Below are positions 44,831 to 54,629 of a DNA stretch of 64,000 nucleotides, piece by piece. Positions within the stretch are counted from its first letter, which is position 1; every line of letters starts with the position of its first letter. The position numbers and the translations under genes were made by a program. Below the pieces are notes generated by a model that did not search any database, had not been told where the DNA came from, and worked only from the letters and a program-made list of their open reading frames with translations. The DNA lies in NCBI GenBank assembly GCA_965661545.1, contig CBFIEF010000001.1, positions 62,001-126,000 of the forward strand, given 5' to 3'. This DNA is from UBA7985 sp965661545 (GTDB lineage: Bacteria > Pseudomonadota > Alphaproteobacteria > UBA7985).

Positions 44831-47269
44831 TTAGTTGCCCGGGAGCAGTCGAATGTTCAGGCCGCCCAGATTGAACTGATAGCCTTGCTGACCGGGGGCC
44901 AGCTGCTGACGCAGTTGGATCGCATCTTGGATCCAGCGACCGTTCGGGAAGGTGGTCAAATAGGTGTTGAGCGCCTCGACGGTTCCGGCTTCGCGGGCAT
45001 TGTCCCATGCTTCGCGTTCCGATCCAGCGTAGAGGATAGCGCTGGAGGCAAGAACATAGCCTTCGCCGCTGGTGGTGTTGATCCGGTAGAACTCCGACAA
45101 ACCGCCTATGCCCGTGGCGAGAACAAGTGTGTTCTCTGGCAAGATACCCAAGCGCTGCCCATTAGCGTCAGTCTGCGCGTATACAAATGTCCGACTTGGG
45201 ACGACAATGTTTTCGTTCAGTGACTGGATGGTATTTTGGTCAGCCTGCAAAGTTTCAATCGCTTCGACTGCTTTTTCGTCGTAGCGACTGCCCGGGAAGG
45301 CATCGCGGTAGTCACGGTAAGCTCGCGCAGATCCCTCAGCTTTGGCCAGTTCCCACGCTTCATAGAGCGAGTCTTTGTACGGCTCAACGCGAATGGAGCG
45401 GATATAGCCGACTTCGCCACGTGACAGGCGCAGCTCCACCCAACGCTCATCTTGGGTCATGCGCAGTGCTTGATAAACGTCGCCAACCTTAACCTGCTTT
45501 ACCTTTTCAGCCTTACCCTGCGGCTCAGCGAAAACAGCGGATCTGCGGTTAATAACGTACCGATCGCCAATGGGCAAGAAGCCGGAGTTCTGGTTGGTTT
45601 GCAGCGCCTGAATGTTCGCAAGAGCGTCAGATTCGTACTGGGAATTCGGGAAACTGTTGCGGAAGCGGACGTAAGCCAAAACTGTATCCTGCTCCAACGC
45701 ATCGGCCCAAGCCTCATAGACGGAACCTTCGAAAGGCACGATCAGCGTGTCATAGACAAACACGTCGGTGCCGTTGAAGTCCAAACGCGTCCAGGTCAAG
45801 CCGTTGACGTCGCCCGTTGCTTGCAAACGCGTGCCGCCCTGTAGTGTTGTTACGACGCTGGATTGAGTGGTGGGCAGGCGGCGAACGTTGGCCAAACGGA
45901 CAACAACGACTTCCTTTGCGATGGGCCGGATCGAGTAGTCAGACAGCGCGTCCTGATAGTTCTGCTCGCGCAGGACCAGAATGTTGTTCCGCGCCATTTC
46001 AGCGTTTGGACCCTGGGGGTAGGCCTGCAGGTAGTCTTCATAGCCGTTGATCGAACCTTCGTTTTGCGCAATGGCCCAAGCCTGCAATTCGGATCCCTCC
46101 CACGGTGCAACGAGCGTGTCATAAATGAAGCCAACGCGGTTGTCTGGCATCACGATCTGGAACCACCGCTGACCCTGTACCCGGCCCACATTGTTGATGA
46201 TTGTATTCTCAGGCAAGCTGGCGAGGCGGTCGAAGCTGGTGGATGGACCGGAGCGCACGTTGGACAGGCGAACGATGTAGTAAGCTTGGTTGATGGGGTC
46301 GAGGACATAAGTCGGCACCTCTGGCTCAGGCTCGGGTGCGCTGAGCGCCGCAATCGCTGCTCGGGCTTCGTCGGCGTAGTAGCCTTGGGGGAAGAGTGCG
46401 AGGTAGTCGTTGTAGTCGCGCACGTCGTTTGAACCATTAATCAGGTTCCAAATCCGGTCCTCGCGGTCCGAAGGACCAGCAGATTCTGGCGTAATCTCAG
46501 TTTGGTTCAGAACCAAATCAGCGGTGAAGCCACCGGTAACGAACGGATTTTGGCGCGCGTTTGACTGTTGGCTCACGCGGGCGGCCAGACTGTTAAAGAA
46601 GGTGGACGCATCCTGATCTTCGCGGCTCAACCGGTTGGCCAAAATGTTAGCAAATACGTTGCGGCGGTTGGCTTGCGAGATGTTGTTGGTGCCGGGCTCG
46701 ATGGCGAGGACGGTCAGGGTGTCGCTCTGATCATTGGGTAGGCCGGGACGGTCTGAGATAACAGATCCGGGCAGAACGTTCGCGAGTTCATTGTCGGCAA
46801 AGTGACGATAGCCCGTGTCGAGTACGACCACATCTGGCGTAGCATCGCGGTTCATTTGAGCTTGCACAGCATCCAACGAGATGAAGTTGTAAGACAAATC
46901 CAGACCCGTAGCGACACGAGCGTCTGTTGGGACAAGAAATTCGAGGCCGTCCACGTTGGTGGAATGGCCGGCATAGAAGAACATCCGGTGTGCCGGGGCA
47001 TCCCCTGTTGCCACGAACGCGCTCAGCGCTTCGCGCATGGACTGCGCATTTGCGTCCATCAGCAGCGTCACGTCGTAGCCGTTGGCAATCAGTTGAGACG
47101 CGATGGTTTCTGCATCTTTCGCGGACGAACGCAGGTCAGCGTAGTTATCGTAATCACCGTTGCCGATGACCAGCGCAACGGGCGCTGCTTGGGCCATTGC
47201 TTGCGACCCGGCACCCAGTGCCAGCATCGCCGCTGTTGCGGTGGTAAGGATAGTTGTTCGCCAAGACAT
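44831..47269 (-). CDS. Secreted caspase-fold protein with SH3-like modules, catalytic Cys missing
   Basis: 812 residues from the ATG at 47269, chosen because GGAGG lies 8-9 nt upstream. Signal peptide to about residue 27. A caspase p20-type domain follows: ALVIGNGDY, the histidine motif FFYAGHS (His102), and then VVVLDTGYRH (from 147), where active family members have DACR. The catalytic Cys is thus replaced, so peptidase activity is unlikely. From about residue 250, bacterial SH3-like modules (LANVRRLPTTQ...) alternate with five copies of a helical repeat of about 38 residues with the pattern AW..A...G....Y..Y...FP.G.Y...A...I..L. Probably periplasmic. Single gene with its own terminator. 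Confidence 0.85.
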   Translation of the reverse strand: MSWRTTILTTATAAMLALGAGSQAMAQAAPVALVIGNGDYDNYADLRSSAKDAETIASQLIANGYDVTLLMDANAQSMREALSAFVATGDAPAHRMFFYAGHSTNVDGLEFLVPTDARVATGLDLSYNFISLDAVQAQMNRDATPDVVVLDTGYRHFADNELANVLPGSVISDRPGLPNDQSDTLTVLAIEPGTNNISQANRRNVFANILANRLSREDQDASTFFNSLAARVSQQSNARQNPFVTGGFTADLVLNQTEITPESAGPSDREDRIWNLINGSNDVRDYNDYLALFPQGYYADEARAAIAALSAPEPEPEVPTYVLDPINQAYYIVRLSNVRSGPSTSFDRLASLPENTIINNVGRVQGQRWFQIVMPDNRVGFIYDTLVAPWEGSELQAWAIAQNEGSINGYEDYLQAYPQGPNAEMARNNILVLREQNYQDALSDYSIRPIAKEVVVVRLANVRRLPTTQSSVVTTLQGGTRLQATGDVNGLTWTRLDFNGTDVFVYDTLIVPFEGSVYEAWADALEQDTVLAYVRFRNSFPNSQYESDALANIQALQTNQNSGFLPIGDRYVINRRSAVFAEPQGKAEKVKQVKVGDVYQALRMTQDERWVELRLSRGEVGYIRSIRVEPYKDSLYEAWELAKAEGSARAYRDYRDAFPGSRYDEKAVEAIETLQADQNTIQSLNENIVVPSRTFVYAQTDANGQRLGILPENTLVLATGIGGLSEFYRINTTSGEGYVLASSAILYAGSEREAWDNAREAGTVEALNTYLTTFPNGRWIQDAIQLRQQLAPGQQGYQFNLGGLNIRLLPGN

Positions 47270-47737
47270 TGCGGAGGCCTCCTTCTTCATTTCTCTTCAT
47301 TATGATCCCTTGTGCTGGGGGCTGAACCAGTGTCAGCAAGGGCAATCGACTTTTCTTTGCAGTCGGGCGTGAAGGCGTCAGCGTTTCCGGAGCCCGTGCC
47401 CGAGTGGCGAAACCTTTTTATGGGGTCAAGGTTTCTGCCCTTGGTCGTTGTTGCGTTTTTATCAATCAAAACATTTCAGTTTGTGTCCATTCCGGGGTCT
47501 CTATCAGATATTTATAAAATTTTAGGAAAAAACACGCTGTGACAGGTTTTTCTTGGGGGTATTTCGCCTAGTGAACAGCTTAGAATCTAGATGCTCATCC
47601 CTTTGCACACGATTTGGCTGCCTCAAATCAAGGCAGGTGGCCGGATTCTTTTAGATTGGTTCTCTGTAGCTGAAAAAATGCGAAGAAGGCTCTATGCTAC
47701 GTTTCGAACAACACGATCTCAACGTCAGGAGCCTGAA
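47270..47737. other. Intergenic region between the pseudo-caspase and MOSC genes
   Basis: About 470 nt, A+T-rich in the middle (around 47500-47530), and divergent, so it should hold two promoters. The open frame of the MOSC gene extends left into it to 47591, but the family-like sequence starts only at 47738. No RNA motif or repeat was seen. Confidence 0.5.
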
Positions 47738-48331
47738 ATGGCTGGATTAAGAAAAGCCCCCTTCGTCGGTACTGTCGAGTTCCTTGGCGCTAACAGCAGC
47801 CTGTCCGAAGACCTTGCTTCACAGTCTCAGAACAGTGTGGAGATGGGCTTCGAAGGATTTGTTGGGGAAGACCACGGCGGCCTGAACCGCAAAGCTTGCT
47901 CTCGCCTCACCAATGTTCACCCCAAGGGAACCCCGCTGAAAAACCAGCGTCAACTGACGGTTTTGAGCACGGAGGAAATGGATGAGACGGCCAAGGCCAT
48001 GGGGATCGAAGACGGTCTCGATCCGTGCTGGGTGGGCGCAAACATTGTGCTCAGTGGTGTACCAAGCCTGACTATTTTGCCGCCGGGAACACGGCTGCGC
48101 TTTCCTGATGGTGGGACGTTTGTCGTCGATATGGAAAATGGCCCGTGCAAGTTTCCCGGCGAGATCATTGATCGGTACCATCCCGGCAAGGGCAAAACCT
48201 ATCCCGTTGCAGCCTACGGCAAGCGCGGCTTCACCGCCTTTGTTGAGCGTGAGGGCGTTGCTCGGATGGGAGATCAAGTAGAGATTTTTTACCCGCAGCA
48301 GCAGCTTCACCCCATTTTGCAAGCTCTTTGA
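47738..48331 (+). CDS. MOSC domain protein
   Basis: 197 residues from the ATG at 47738, with AGGAG 7 nt upstream. Carries the MOSC features: GFEGFVGEDHGG near residues 35-50, the RQLTVLSTEEM stretch, CWVGANIVLSGVPSLTILPPGTRLRF, and the conserved Cys in ENGPCKFPG, which in this superfamily carries or receives sulfur for molybdenum-cofactor-linked reactions. No fused ferredoxin or YiiM-type extension, so it is a stand-alone MOSC protein. The actual substrate is unknown. It is followed at 48396 by the RTX protease gene in the same direction. Confidence 0.85.
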   Translation: MAGLRKAPFVGTVEFLGANSSLSEDLASQSQNSVEMGFEGFVGEDHGGLNRKACSRLTNVHPKGTPLKNQRQLTVLSTEEMDETAKAMGIEDGLDPCWVGANIVLSGVPSLTILPPGTRLRFPDGGTFVVDMENGPCKFPGEIIDRYHPGKGKTYPVAAYGKRGFTAFVEREGVARMGDQVEIFYPQQQLHPILQAL

Positions 48332-48395
48332 CGCCTCGAAAAAGTCGGTTTTTGCGCGGATTTAAGCCCGTGTCCCCGTGCCAATAACGGAACCT

Positions 48396-50312
48396 ATGAA
48401 ACTCACCACTTTGTCTTTTCCTCAGACGGTTAGCCGGAAACAGCAGTTGGTTGGCGCTTCGGCTATGGTCGCCAGCGCGCTGGGCGGCGCGCACGTGGCG
48501 CAGGCTCAGCCGGGCTATTTGCCAATCGAAGTTTTGGCGGTCGAGCAGCTGCAAGAAGGCGCTTTGCGGGTTTCGACGCCCAATGGTTGGGCCGTGCTCA
48601 ATTCGGACGAGTGGGCCTTAGCCAACGGCGAAATTTTGGTTCGCGAGGGAACCGTGATGCACGCCACCAAAATCTTCCCATGGGCCAAGGTGGGCTATGC
48701 GGTTGGTGGTGTGGGGCTGGTTGGTGGTGCAGGCCTCGGCGGCTATCATCTGATCATGGGATCAGACAGCGGAACTGAGGCAGGCGACACTCAGACCGAC
48801 AACCAGACGGCTGCATCTGGCGATGCTGATGATGCAGCGGCAAGCGGCGCTGACGGAACGGCACCAGCGGTGGAAGAAACGCCGACAGAGTTGCAGGTGC
48901 GCGAAGACTATATTACCGGCAACACGCTGATCGATTCCTTGCTCAGCGCGGACGAAGAACACTGGGCGGGTGCCGGTACGTTCAACCAACCCACGACTGT
49001 GACCTACAGCTTTGCCGATCAAGGCTCGGCGCTTTCCGACGAGCAGGGCGTGGACCCGCAATCCGTTCCTGTGTCATTCCGGCAAAGCGTCCGCACGCAG
49101 CTTGACGGCATCGAGGCTGTGGCTGGTGTTACCTTCGTTGAAGTCACAGATACGGGCGATTTTGATGATCAAACCGGCGATGGGCGAGGGCAGATCAACA
49201 TTGTTCTGGCCGAAGACAATCTAAACGCCTCCTTTGCGGTTTTACCGATCGGCGACGAGCCTTGGCTCGACGACCGCAACGGTGATGTCGTGTTTACCGG
49301 TGGTCTGGTCGACGAGGGCCTTTGGGTGGACGAGTACCGTGGTGGGGCCATGACCATCACGCACGAGATCCTGCACGCACTGGGCCTAGAACACCCGTTT
49401 GAGGGGTATCTCGACGCGCCGGACTACATTGATACGCAGTTCTACACCTTGCTCAGCTACACCCCTGTGCACACGGATACTTATTTCCCTGACGCGCCGA
49501 TGATCGCGGATATTGCAGCGCTCCAGCACCTGTACGGGGCGAATATGGAGACTGGTGCTGGGGATGATACGTATGTTTTTGACAGCCAAGAGGTGTTTCT
49601 CGGCACGATCTGGGACGCTGGCGGACTGGATACGATTCAGCACAACGGCTCTCGCGCCGCGGTCATTAACCTTCAGGCTGGACAGGCCAGTGCGGTCGGG
49701 GCATCGCCGACGTATTCTGAGGTCTATTCTGTCGAAAGTATTGGGTTCAGCGATGCTCATACCATTGAACGAATCGTGATGGATGACGCAACGGACGGGT
49801 GGGCGGAGATCACGGACGACCGCAAAGCCTTTCGGCTGGCGAATGACCCCGATACGTTTGACCTCGACGGTGATGGCCTGATGGGTTTCACTGTGTACAT
49901 GAATGACGGCGATTTCGACTATTACATCGTCGACAACCATGACGTTGAAGTCGGCATGCGGGAGAATCTACACATCGCAGAAGGCGTGGTGATCGAGAAC
50001 GCCAAGGGCGGCGAAGGGGACGATGTTCTGGCCGGAAACTCTGCTGCTAATATGCTGACCGGCGGGGCGGGTGACGATGTTCTGAGCGGCGGCGCAGGGG
50101 CAGACATTTTTGTCTTTGAGTCCAGTTTCGACAATGACGTGATTCAGGATTTCACGGTTGGCGAAGACAGCCTGTATTTCTCGGGCATTCCGACGGGGAA
50201 TGCTTCGCTGGTGGGGCAGGATACTGTTATCACTGTCCCAAGCGAAGGCACCGTCACCTTGGAAAATATCGACGTTACCGCGCTTTGGGATACTGACGCG
50301 CTCATCGCCTGA
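48396..50312 (+). CDS. Serralysin-like RTX metalloprotease
   Basis: 638 residues from the ATG at 48396 (a GTG at 48378 is the alternative). The N-terminal ~125 residues include a Gly/Val-rich hydrophobic segment (VGYAVGGVGLVGGAGLGGYH) and an Asp/Ala-rich linker. The metzincin domain has the zinc motif HEILHALGLEH at 323-333. The Met-turn region reads FYTLLSYTP, with Leu where serralysins have Met. C-terminal RTX nonapeptides (GGEGDDVLA, GGAGDDVLS, GGAGADIF) bind calcium, and the last part ends in the short hydrophobic/acidic tail usual for type I secretion. No type I secretion genes are in the window. Probably a secreted protease. Confidence 0.87.
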   Translation: MKLTTLSFPQTVSRKQQLVGASAMVASALGGAHVAQAQPGYLPIEVLAVEQLQEGALRVSTPNGWAVLNSDEWALANGEILVREGTVMHATKIFPWAKVGYAVGGVGLVGGAGLGGYHLIMGSDSGTEAGDTQTDNQTAASGDADDAAASGADGTAPAVEETPTELQVREDYITGNTLIDSLLSADEEHWAGAGTFNQPTTVTYSFADQGSALSDEQGVDPQSVPVSFRQSVRTQLDGIEAVAGVTFVEVTDTGDFDDQTGDGRGQINIVLAEDNLNASFAVLPIGDEPWLDDRNGDVVFTGGLVDEGLWVDEYRGGAMTITHEILHALGLEHPFEGYLDAPDYIDTQFYTLLSYTPVHTDTYFPDAPMIADIAALQHLYGANMETGAGDDTYVFDSQEVFLGTIWDAGGLDTIQHNGSRAAVINLQAGQASAVGASPTYSEVYSVESIGFSDAHTIERIVMDDATDGWAEITDDRKAFRLANDPDTFDLDGDGLMGFTVYMNDGDFDYYIVDNHDVEVGMRENLHIAEGVVIENAKGGEGDDVLAGNSAANMLTGGAGDDVLSGGAGADIFVFESSFDNDVIQDFTVGEDSLYFSGIPTGNASLVGQDTVITVPSEGTVTLENIDVTALWDTDALIA

Positions 50313-50335
50313 TCCCTGATCTTTGAAAGCTCTCA

Positions 50336-51157
50336 ATGCCCCTTTTGCGCGTCACGATTTCTGCGACCATCGCCTTGCTGCTGCTCATGGCCAGTGCGGT
50401 GCAGGGCCAGTCGTTGGTCTACCCCAAGACCAACCAGCAATTCAGCGTAACAGGAGAGGGCGCGCCGACAGTAATCATCTTGTACGGCCTTGCCTCCTCG
50501 ATGCAGGAATGGAAGCCGATTGCGCGTCGGTTGTCGGTGCAAACCCGCGTCTTTATCTATGAGCGGCGGGGCTATGGTCGGGCACCGATTGTTGGCTCCT
50601 CGCGCGGATCGAAGGTCATTGTGGATGAACTCGAGGAGATGCTCGCAGACCTGAATTTGGCGGGGCCATATGTCCTCGTCGGACACTCCTTGGGCGCGAT
50701 CTATGCCCAAGCCTTTGCCCGCGAAAACCCTGATAAAACCGCGGGGATCTTGCTGGTCGATCCATCGGTTGAGCAGCTTGATCGCTTTATGATGGGCGAA
50801 GAGGACGAAACGCTGATGCCGCTGATGACCGTGCTGATGAATCGCGGCGCTCGGGCCGAATATCGTGGTCGCCGCCTCGCGATTACGGAGCGAGATGAGG
50901 CAGATGCCCTGCCGGACGATATTCCTGTAACGGTGCTATCAGCCGGTCGAAACATGCGTGGCGGGTACAGTGACTTGCAGGAGCAGGTCACGAACCTGCA
51001 AGCCATGATGACCCTCGACAGTGATTTGGGACGGCACATCGTTGTCGCTGAGGCGGGTCATAACCTGCATCAAGTTGCCCCCCATGCGGTTGAGCTGGAA
51101 GTGGCGCGGTTGGTGGCGCTGGCGCGGGCTGAACAGGGTGACAAAGACGACGACTAG
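50336..51157 (+). CDS. Secreted alpha/beta-hydrolase
   Basis: 273 residues. Signal peptide at about 1-24 (ending VQGQS), oxyanion region LYGLASSMQEW, nucleophile elbow VGHSLG (Ser118), an Asp in LLVDPSVEQ or later, and a C-terminal catalytic His in AGHNLHQ. Esterase or lipase-like; substrate unknown. It lies 24 nt downstream of the RTX protease on the same strand, so co-transcription is likely. The stop overlaps the convergent aminotransferase stop by 4 nt. Confidence 0.85.
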   Translation: MPLLRVTISATIALLLLMASAVQGQSLVYPKTNQQFSVTGEGAPTVIILYGLASSMQEWKPIARRLSVQTRVFIYERRGYGRAPIVGSSRGSKVIVDELEEMLADLNLAGPYVLVGHSLGAIYAQAFARENPDKTAGILLVDPSVEQLDRFMMGEEDETLMPLMTVLMNRGARAEYRGRRLAITERDEADALPDDIPVTVLSAGRNMRGGYSDLQEQVTNLQAMMTLDSDLGRHIVVAEAGHNLHQVAPHAVELEVARLVALARAEQGDKDDD

Positions 51158-52314
51158 GCCGTGAAGTACTGTTCCAGCTGATCCAAAGCCCGGCTTAGCG
51201 TGTCCTCTGGCTGGGCGTAACACAGCCGAAGGAAACCCTCGCCTTGCTGCCCGAAAGCAATGCCGGGGGCGAGGCCAACTTTGGTTTTACGCAAGATGTC
51301 TTTCGCGGTTTCAAGGCTATCATCCAGCCCTTCGAGACGGAAAAAGGCATAGAACGCGCCGTCTGGTTCAACGAATTCAACGCTGTTCATCCGGGCTAAG
51401 CGGTCAGCGACAAGGGCATAGCTTGTCGCCAGCCGTTGGGATTGCTTGGCCACGAAAGGCTCAGGCGCTTGCATCACAGACAGGCCAGCGGCCTGAACAA
51501 ACGGTGGTGCGCCCGCGATGTTGAATTCCGTGAGCATCGCCAGTGGTCCCTCAAGCTCCGGCGGTGCAATCATCCATCCCAACCGCCAGCCGGTCATTGC
51601 CCACGCTTTGCTGTAGCTGTTGATGATAATGATGCGATCTTCAGGCTTTGCGACTTCCACAAAAGACGGCGCAGCCGGGCCGTGTCGATAAAGGCGGTTG
51701 TAGACCTCGTCAGCAACAATCCAGATACCGTGCTTGCGGCAGTGGTTCAGCAGACGGTCTCGGTCATCCGCGCCCAGGGTCCAGCCCGTTGGGTTGTTCG
51801 GCGTGTTCATCACCACGCAGCGCGTATCGGGCGTTAGTGCATCGATCAGGCGGTCGAGATCCAACGCCCATCGCCCGTTTTCGACCGACAGGCTGACCTT
51901 CTCAACCTGTCCGCCGGCGATGGCAAAAGCTGCGGCAATATTGGGCCAGTCGGGGGCGATCATGACCACGCGATCACCCGGTGCCACCAGAGTTTGGGCT
52001 GCCAGCGTCAGTCCTTGCATCGCCGAAGCACTGATCGTCACGCGCTCGGTGCCCAGTGCGACGCCGTGCAGCTGATTGAGGTAGGCCGAAACCGCTTCGC
52101 GAAGGGCGGGTAAGCCGCTGTTGGGTTGGTAGTGCGTCGGATCTGTGTCGAGGGAGGTTTTCGCGGCATCGATCGCCAGCATTGGCGAGCGCCATGCGGC
52201 CTCGCCAAACCAGAGCGGGATGACGTCAGGATCTCCCATTCCCAGCTCCGCTACGTCGCGGATTTTGCTGGGGCTGAGTTCGGTTGCGCGATAGCTGAAA
52301 TCCGTGAGAGCCAT
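51154..52314 (-). CDS. PLP-dependent aminotransferase, class I/II
   Basis: 386 residues of fold-type I. PLP lysine in SYSKAWAMTGWRLGW (the SxxK-like K with the R of the following stretch), substrate and cofactor motifs NTPNNPTG, IVADEVYNRL and the C-terminal RLCYAQPEDTL with the carboxylate-binding Arg. Resembles aspartate/aromatic aminotransferase-type proteins; the exact substrate is not clear. Its start overlaps the end of the upstream MFS gene by one base, so the two are translationally coupled, and the transporter may move a related metabolite. Confidence 0.9.
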   Translation of the reverse strand: MALTDFSYRATELSPSKIRDVAELGMGDPDVIPLWFGEAAWRSPMLAIDAAKTSLDTDPTHYQPNSGLPALREAVSAYLNQLHGVALGTERVTISASAMQGLTLAAQTLVAPGDRVVMIAPDWPNIAAAFAIAGGQVEKVSLSVENGRWALDLDRLIDALTPDTRCVVMNTPNNPTGWTLGADDRDRLLNHCRKHGIWIVADEVYNRLYRHGPAAPSFVEVAKPEDRIIIINSYSKAWAMTGWRLGWMIAPPELEGPLAMLTEFNIAGAPPFVQAAGLSVMQAPEPFVAKQSQRLATSYALVADRLARMNSVEFVEPDGAFYAFFRLEGLDDSLETAKDILRKTKVGLAPGIAFGQQGEGFLRLCYAQPEDTLSRALDQLEQYFTA

Positions 52315-53657
52315 CAGGCGGAGACTTCGTCCTTAACGCGCAGCATGAAGAACAAACCAACGATCCAAAAGACCAAGATCGGCATCATGCCGATATCCAT
52401 GTTGCCGGTTATAATGGTGACCGTTGCAACGGCAAACGGCCCAAGGAAAGTCGTCGCCTTGCCCGTGAGTGCCAGAAAGCCGAAGTACTCTGTGCGCTGA
52501 TCAGCCGGTGCCAAGCGCGCCATAAACGAACGTCCAGCGGATTGCAGCGGCCCAACAAAGATACCCAGCGCTGCGCCAAAGCCGATAAATGCCCACGTTG
52601 CCGTGCCGTCTGGCAACCAGTATGGCGTCGTCAGGCCGGGGATCCCCAAGGCGATCAAGCAGATCAACGAAATGACAATCACCTGCTTCGCGCCGATCCG
52701 GTCATCGATAAAGCCGAACACCATCGCGCCCGCGCCAGCAGTCACGTTCAGCAGAATGCCGAACAGGATGATTTGCTCCAGCGACATGCCGTGGCGGATG
52801 GCGGCATAGGTTGCGCCCATGGAGAACAGGGTAATCGCACCATCGGTAAAGATCATGCGCGCGAACAGGAACAGGCGAAGGTTCGGCTGGCGTAAGATCG
52901 TGCGACCCGTGGCAACAACGGAGCTCAAGCCCTTTGAAATCGCCTGTCCGACAGGTAAGCCTCGGCCCGGTCTGTCGGGGGTGAAAAAGAACATCGGCAG
53001 CATGAAGACGAAGAACCATCCGGCCACGATCAGGTTGGTCGAAAGCGTCGCGTTCAACTGCGTGCTGTCATCGGATCCCAAGACCAAAATTAAGCACACA
53101 ACCAGACTGACCAGACCGCCAAAGTAGCCCAAACCCCAAGCCCAACCGGACCAGCGACCGACTTTTTCCTTTTCCACCAAATCCGGCAGCATGGAGCTGT
53201 TAAACACGATCCCCAGCTCGAACCCTGCATTCGCCACAGCAACCAGTAAGATCGCCGGAATGATAAACATTGGATCCGGGCGCATGAAGAACAGGCCCAC
53301 AGTGCAGACGATGCAAATCATGGAGAAAGTGAAGATCCACGGCTTACGGCGACCACCAAGGTCCGCGATGGCGCCAAAGATCGGGGCGAGGATGGCAACC
53401 AGCAGCGTGATAAACGTCTGTGAATACCCCCACAGCGCTTGGCCGCGGGTATCACCCAGCCGCTCAGCCAGCGACATTTGCGCCTCTGCTTCTGCACTCA
53501 AACAGCCTGCCCATTCTGCGGAACAGACAAGAACGTCAGCGAAGTAGATCGCGAAAATGAAGGTGATAACGATGGTGGTAAACGCGGAATTTGCGAAATC
53601 GTAGAGCGCCCAAGACCAGAGCGCGCGGCGGCTCGGTTTTTGTGTCGTGGTTGTCAT
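52314..53657 (-). CDS. MFS transporter, UMF1 family
   Basis: 447 residues with about 12 hydrophobic helices. The N-terminal segment WSWALYDFANSAFTT is the signature of the UMF1 (Atg22-like) group, and later loops show ADLGGRRKPW and DDRIGAKQV. Function of bacterial UMF1 proteins is poorly known; export or uptake of amino-acid-like solutes has been suggested for relatives. The gene is directly upstream of, and overlaps, the aminotransferase gene. Confidence 0.88.
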   Translation of the reverse strand: MTTTTQKPSRRALWSWALYDFANSAFTTIVITFIFAIYFADVLVCSAEWAGCLSAEAEAQMSLAERLGDTRGQALWGYSQTFITLLVAILAPIFGAIADLGGRRKPWIFTFSMICIVCTVGLFFMRPDPMFIIPAILLVAVANAGFELGIVFNSSMLPDLVEKEKVGRWSGWAWGLGYFGGLVSLVVCLILVLGSDDSTQLNATLSTNLIVAGWFFVFMLPMFFFTPDRPGRGLPVGQAISKGLSSVVATGRTILRQPNLRLFLFARMIFTDGAITLFSMGATYAAIRHGMSLEQIILFGILLNVTAGAGAMVFGFIDDRIGAKQVIVISLICLIALGIPGLTTPYWLPDGTATWAFIGFGAALGIFVGPLQSAGRSFMARLAPADQRTEYFGFLALTGKATTFLGPFAVATVTIITGNMDIGMMPILVFWIVGLFFMLRVKDEVSA

Positions 53658-53794
53658 CGGGTTAATCCTCGCATTTCATGCAATTGCGCGCTGGAATATG
53701 TCCGATGGCATCAGGCGTTCACAGCGTCCTTGGGCAAAGCCTATAGCACGGCGCGGGCGGTTTGGCAGGGGAAGTCTTCGTCAGCCTCAGCCGC

Positions 53795-54604
53795 TTACAT
53801 ATCCGGTCCCGTTGCCGTGAGGAAAGCTGTCAGCGCAAGAACGGTCAGCGCGATCCCTGTCTCCATGCGCAGCGCCCAGACAAAGGCAGGTTTGCCTGTG
53901 AAGTAGAGCCTATTCGCCGCCGCAATCGCCAGAATCCCTGCGACGGCGACCAGCTTGATAACCATACGCCGCTGGTAATCACCAGAGAGGTCAATCTGCC
54001 AGCCGGTAAACTGCGCGAGCAGCAAAGCGCCCGCCAGCAGCAGAACCGGCACAGCGATTATGGCTTGGCGACCAAAGGCGTGGCCAAGCCTGTCCCGATC
54101 GTCCTTGTCTGCGCCCAGCAACGGCATCAGCACCGCGAGCCACCAGACAACGATCGCCAGATGCACGATCAGCAAGCCGCTGTTGAGCAGGCGCGCGCCG
54201 TAACTGAGGCTGTGGCCTTCCAATGCAAAACTCAGCAGCAAGGCTCCAGCCGGCACAATAGCTGCTTTCCGACTGCCCAGCATCAGCGAGACACCCAATG
54301 CGATAGCAGCCACAAGCCGGAGCACGTTGGCCTGTCCCACTGGCGTTTGCGCGCCAATGGCAAGAAAATCAGGAGAGAGGGCCATCGCTAAATCGCCTCC
54401 TGCGATGAGCAGCAGAAACTGCGTCATCAGACCCAAGGCGGCCAAGATCAGGGCTGCGGTTCCAATCCACAACTGGCGGGATAAAACGCCATCAAACCGG
54501 CTTCCTGGCACCACCGGCAAGGTCACGCGCAGAGCCACGGATCCAACAGTCAGCACGGCGGCGACATAGAGCAACGGGCGGATGAAGAGGGCAACGAAAT
54601 CCAT
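53795..54604 (-). CDS. copD: Copper resistance protein CopD-like
   Basis: 269 residues of the CopD/PcoD membrane family: about eight helices, the RPLLYVAAVLTVGSVALR opening, and HSLSYGARLLNSGLLIVHLAIVVWWLAVLMPLL in the second half, where His residues near helix ends are the likely copper ligands. CopD is thought to pass copper across the inner membrane together with periplasmic CopC, which is encoded 25 nt upstream on the same strand. Confidence 0.88.
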   Translation of the reverse strand: MDFVALFIRPLLYVAAVLTVGSVALRVTLPVVPGSRFDGVLSRQLWIGTAALILAALGLMTQFLLLIAGGDLAMALSPDFLAIGAQTPVGQANVLRLVAAIALGVSLMLGSRKAAIVPAGALLLSFALEGHSLSYGARLLNSGLLIVHLAIVVWWLAVLMPLLGADKDDRDRLGHAFGRQAIIAVPVLLLAGALLLAQFTGWQIDLSGDYQRRMVIKLVAVAGILAIAAANRLYFTGKPAFVWALRMETGIALTVLALTAFLTATGPDM

Positions 54605-54629
54605 TACTGTTCCAATGATGATGGACTAA

